From Spirochaetales bacterium (GTDB lineage: Bacteria > Spirochaetota > Spirochaetia > DSM-27196 > SLAA01): a DNA stretch of 7,588 bases. Made by a program: the position numbers and the translations under genes. The notes beneath the pieces are model-generated. The model saw only the letters and a program-made list of their open reading frames with translations. It did not search any database and was not told the DNA's origin. Shown piece by piece: positions 6,668 to 7,588 of the stretch. Location of the stretch: assembly GCA_007126415.1 (NCBI GenBank), contig SLBH01000049.1, positions 1-7,588 on the forward strand, written 5' to 3'. Position 1 is the first letter of the stretch, and every line of letters starts with the position of its first letter.

Positions 6668-7588
6668 GTGAGCGCTCACGAGAATAACCGGCCAATCGCG
6701 GAGTTGCGCGAGATCACCAAGCGGTTTCCGGAGAACAACGTCTGGGCCAATCGAAACGCAAGCCTCACGATCCGCGCCGGTGAGATCCAGGCACTCGTTG
6801 GTGAGAACGGTGCCGGAAAATCCACGATCATGCACGTGCTCTCCGGCGCGCTTCAGCCCGACTCGGGGCAGATCCTCTACAGAGGATTGCCTACGCGGTT
6901 CGAGCACCCGCGCGACGCAATCGAGTCCGGCATCATCATGGTGCACCAGCATCCGCAGTTCGTCCCGGAGCTGCAGGTCTGGGAGAACCTGGTGCTCGGG
7001 ATTGAGCCGCGCGGACGATTCGGCGCGATAGACCGCTCCGCCGCGATCAAACGTATCGCCGAGCTCGCAGCGCGCTACCGTATCCCGATAAACCCCAATC
7101 AACGCGTTGAGCATCTGGCCTCGAGCCGCCTCCACCTCGCCGCAATTCTGGGCGCCTTGCTGCGTGACCCACAGATCCTGATTCTCGACGAGCCTACCGC
7201 CCCCTGCAACGAGCACGAGGTTGAGCTCCTGTTCGCACTCCTTCGCAGTCTTGCCGCCGACGGACGCGCGCTGATCCTGATTACGCATAAGCTTCGCGAG
7301 GTGTTCACCATCGCCGACCGCGTCACCGTGATGCGCCACGGCGCTGCCGTCGCCGAGCGCCTACTCGCCGAGACCGACGTCCGCGAGCTCGCGAGCCTAA
7401 TGATCGGCGAGGATTGTCAGATGGACGACGACGACCTCCGGCTGTTGCAGGCGGATCTCGACCACGAGCGCGATGTTCCCGGTTCGCCCGGCACAGGCCG
7501 CTTGGCCGGCGCGGGTGCGGCCGGTCCGGGTGCGGCCGGTCCGGGTGCGGCCGGCGCCCGTGCGGCAGATGCCGCGGGCGAGGTGGAC
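6668..7588 (+). CDS. ABC transporter ATP-binding protein, tandem-NBD type, first domain with degenerate signature (3' end cut by window)
   Basis: This is the energising ATPase of the BMP importer, acting at the cytosolic face of the inner membrane. The 307 residues in view cover the first nucleotide-binding domain: Walker A GENGAGKST (45-53), Q-loop Q94 in MVHQHPQFVPELQVWENL, Walker B ILILDE (170-175) and H-loop H207 in LITHK. The signature, usually near LSVGxQQRVEI in relatives, reads LASSRLHLAAI (150-160) and lacks the Gly and Gln. The following D-loop region, usually AVLTPQE, reads APCNEHE. After about residue 250 comes an acidic stretch (DDDD, then LDHERD), then an Ala/Gly/Pro linker with a 15-bp repeat. 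No second domain has begun by the window edge, so the linker is longer than usual. GTG 6668 is the likeliest start, although its ribosome-binding site is weak and a TTG at 6635 is also in frame. The 72-bp gap from the BMP gene shows no convincing terminator or promoter. Permease genes are expected downstream. Confidence 0.88.
   Translation, partial: MSAHENNRPIAELREITKRFPENNVWANRNASLTIRAGEIQALVGENGAGKSTIMHVLSGALQPDSGQILYRGLPTRFEHPRDAIESGIIMVHQHPQFVPELQVWENLVLGIEPRGRFGAIDRSAAIKRIAELAARYRIPINPNQRVEHLASSRLHLAAILGALLRDPQILILDEPTAPCNEHEVELLFALLRSLAADGRALILITHKLREVFTIADRVTVMRHGAAVAERLLAETDVRELASLMIGEDCQMDDDDLRLLQADLDHERDVPGSPGTGRLAGAGAAGPGAAGPGAAGARAADAAGEVD
7514..7558 (+). repeat. 15-bp in-frame tandem repeat in the ATPase linker
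   Basis: GGTGCGGCCGGTCCG occurs twice exactly (7514-7528, 7529-7543). A third copy (7544-7558) matches for its first 11 bases and then diverges. It encodes GAAGP-GAAGP-GAAGA at residues 283-297. Because the unit is a multiple of three, copy-number change would lengthen or shorten the linker without a frameshift. Confidence 0.88.

Noticed and set aside
6629..7339. Minus-strand frame (236 codons) opposite the ABC ATPase
   Set aside because: The plus strand encodes clear Walker A, Walker B and H-loop motifs; this frame is a shadow.

Overview
This is a GC-rich bacterial window with five protein-coding genes and no RNA genes, insertion sequences or CRISPR arrays that I could find. The gene set is a glnE-type adenylyltransferase, a BMP-family (PnrA/TmpC-like) uptake system and an FGGY kinase with a GNGPT-like N-terminal motif. 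It would fit a free-living, GC-rich spirochaete or a related diderm. That placement is inference from gene families, not proof.

Left third (1-3279, +): most of a large bifunctional glutamine synthetase adenylyltransferase/deadenylylase (GlnE). Its frame is open to the left edge, so the true start may lie outside. Ahead of the two nucleotidyltransferase halves it has an extra N-terminal segment that reads like an ACT (amino-acid-sensing) domain of the GlnD type.

Middle (3277-5236): glnE converges on two minus-strand genes, and a 9-bp perfect inverted repeat covers both stop codons at the junction. The first minus-strand gene encodes a 145-residue single-pass membrane protein with a cytosolic winged-helix-like domain. 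It has its own strong sigma70-like promoter in a 66-bp gap. The -35 box of that promoter sits inside a 13-bp tandem duplication that also carries the stop codon of the upstream gene, an FGGY-family carbohydrate kinase.

Right part (5237-7588): a 198-bp divergent control region separates the kinase from a plus-strand transport operon. The region has back-to-back -35 boxes and a very GC-rich hairpin. The operon starts with a BMP-family substrate-binding protein, followed by a tandem-type ABC ATPase cut off by the right edge. The ATPase has normal Walker A, Walker B and H-loop motifs but a degenerate signature motif. After its first nucleotide-binding domain comes an unusually long acidic linker, then an Ala/Gly/Pro linker with a 15-bp repeat. 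The likely logic is import of a nucleoside or sugar-like ligand, with permease genes expected just beyond the window. The divergent kinase may phosphorylate the sugar released from it.

I found no wholly new system. The best leads are the ACT-GlnE fusion, the degenerate ATPase with its repeat linker, and the pairing of a BMP transporter with an FGGY kinase.
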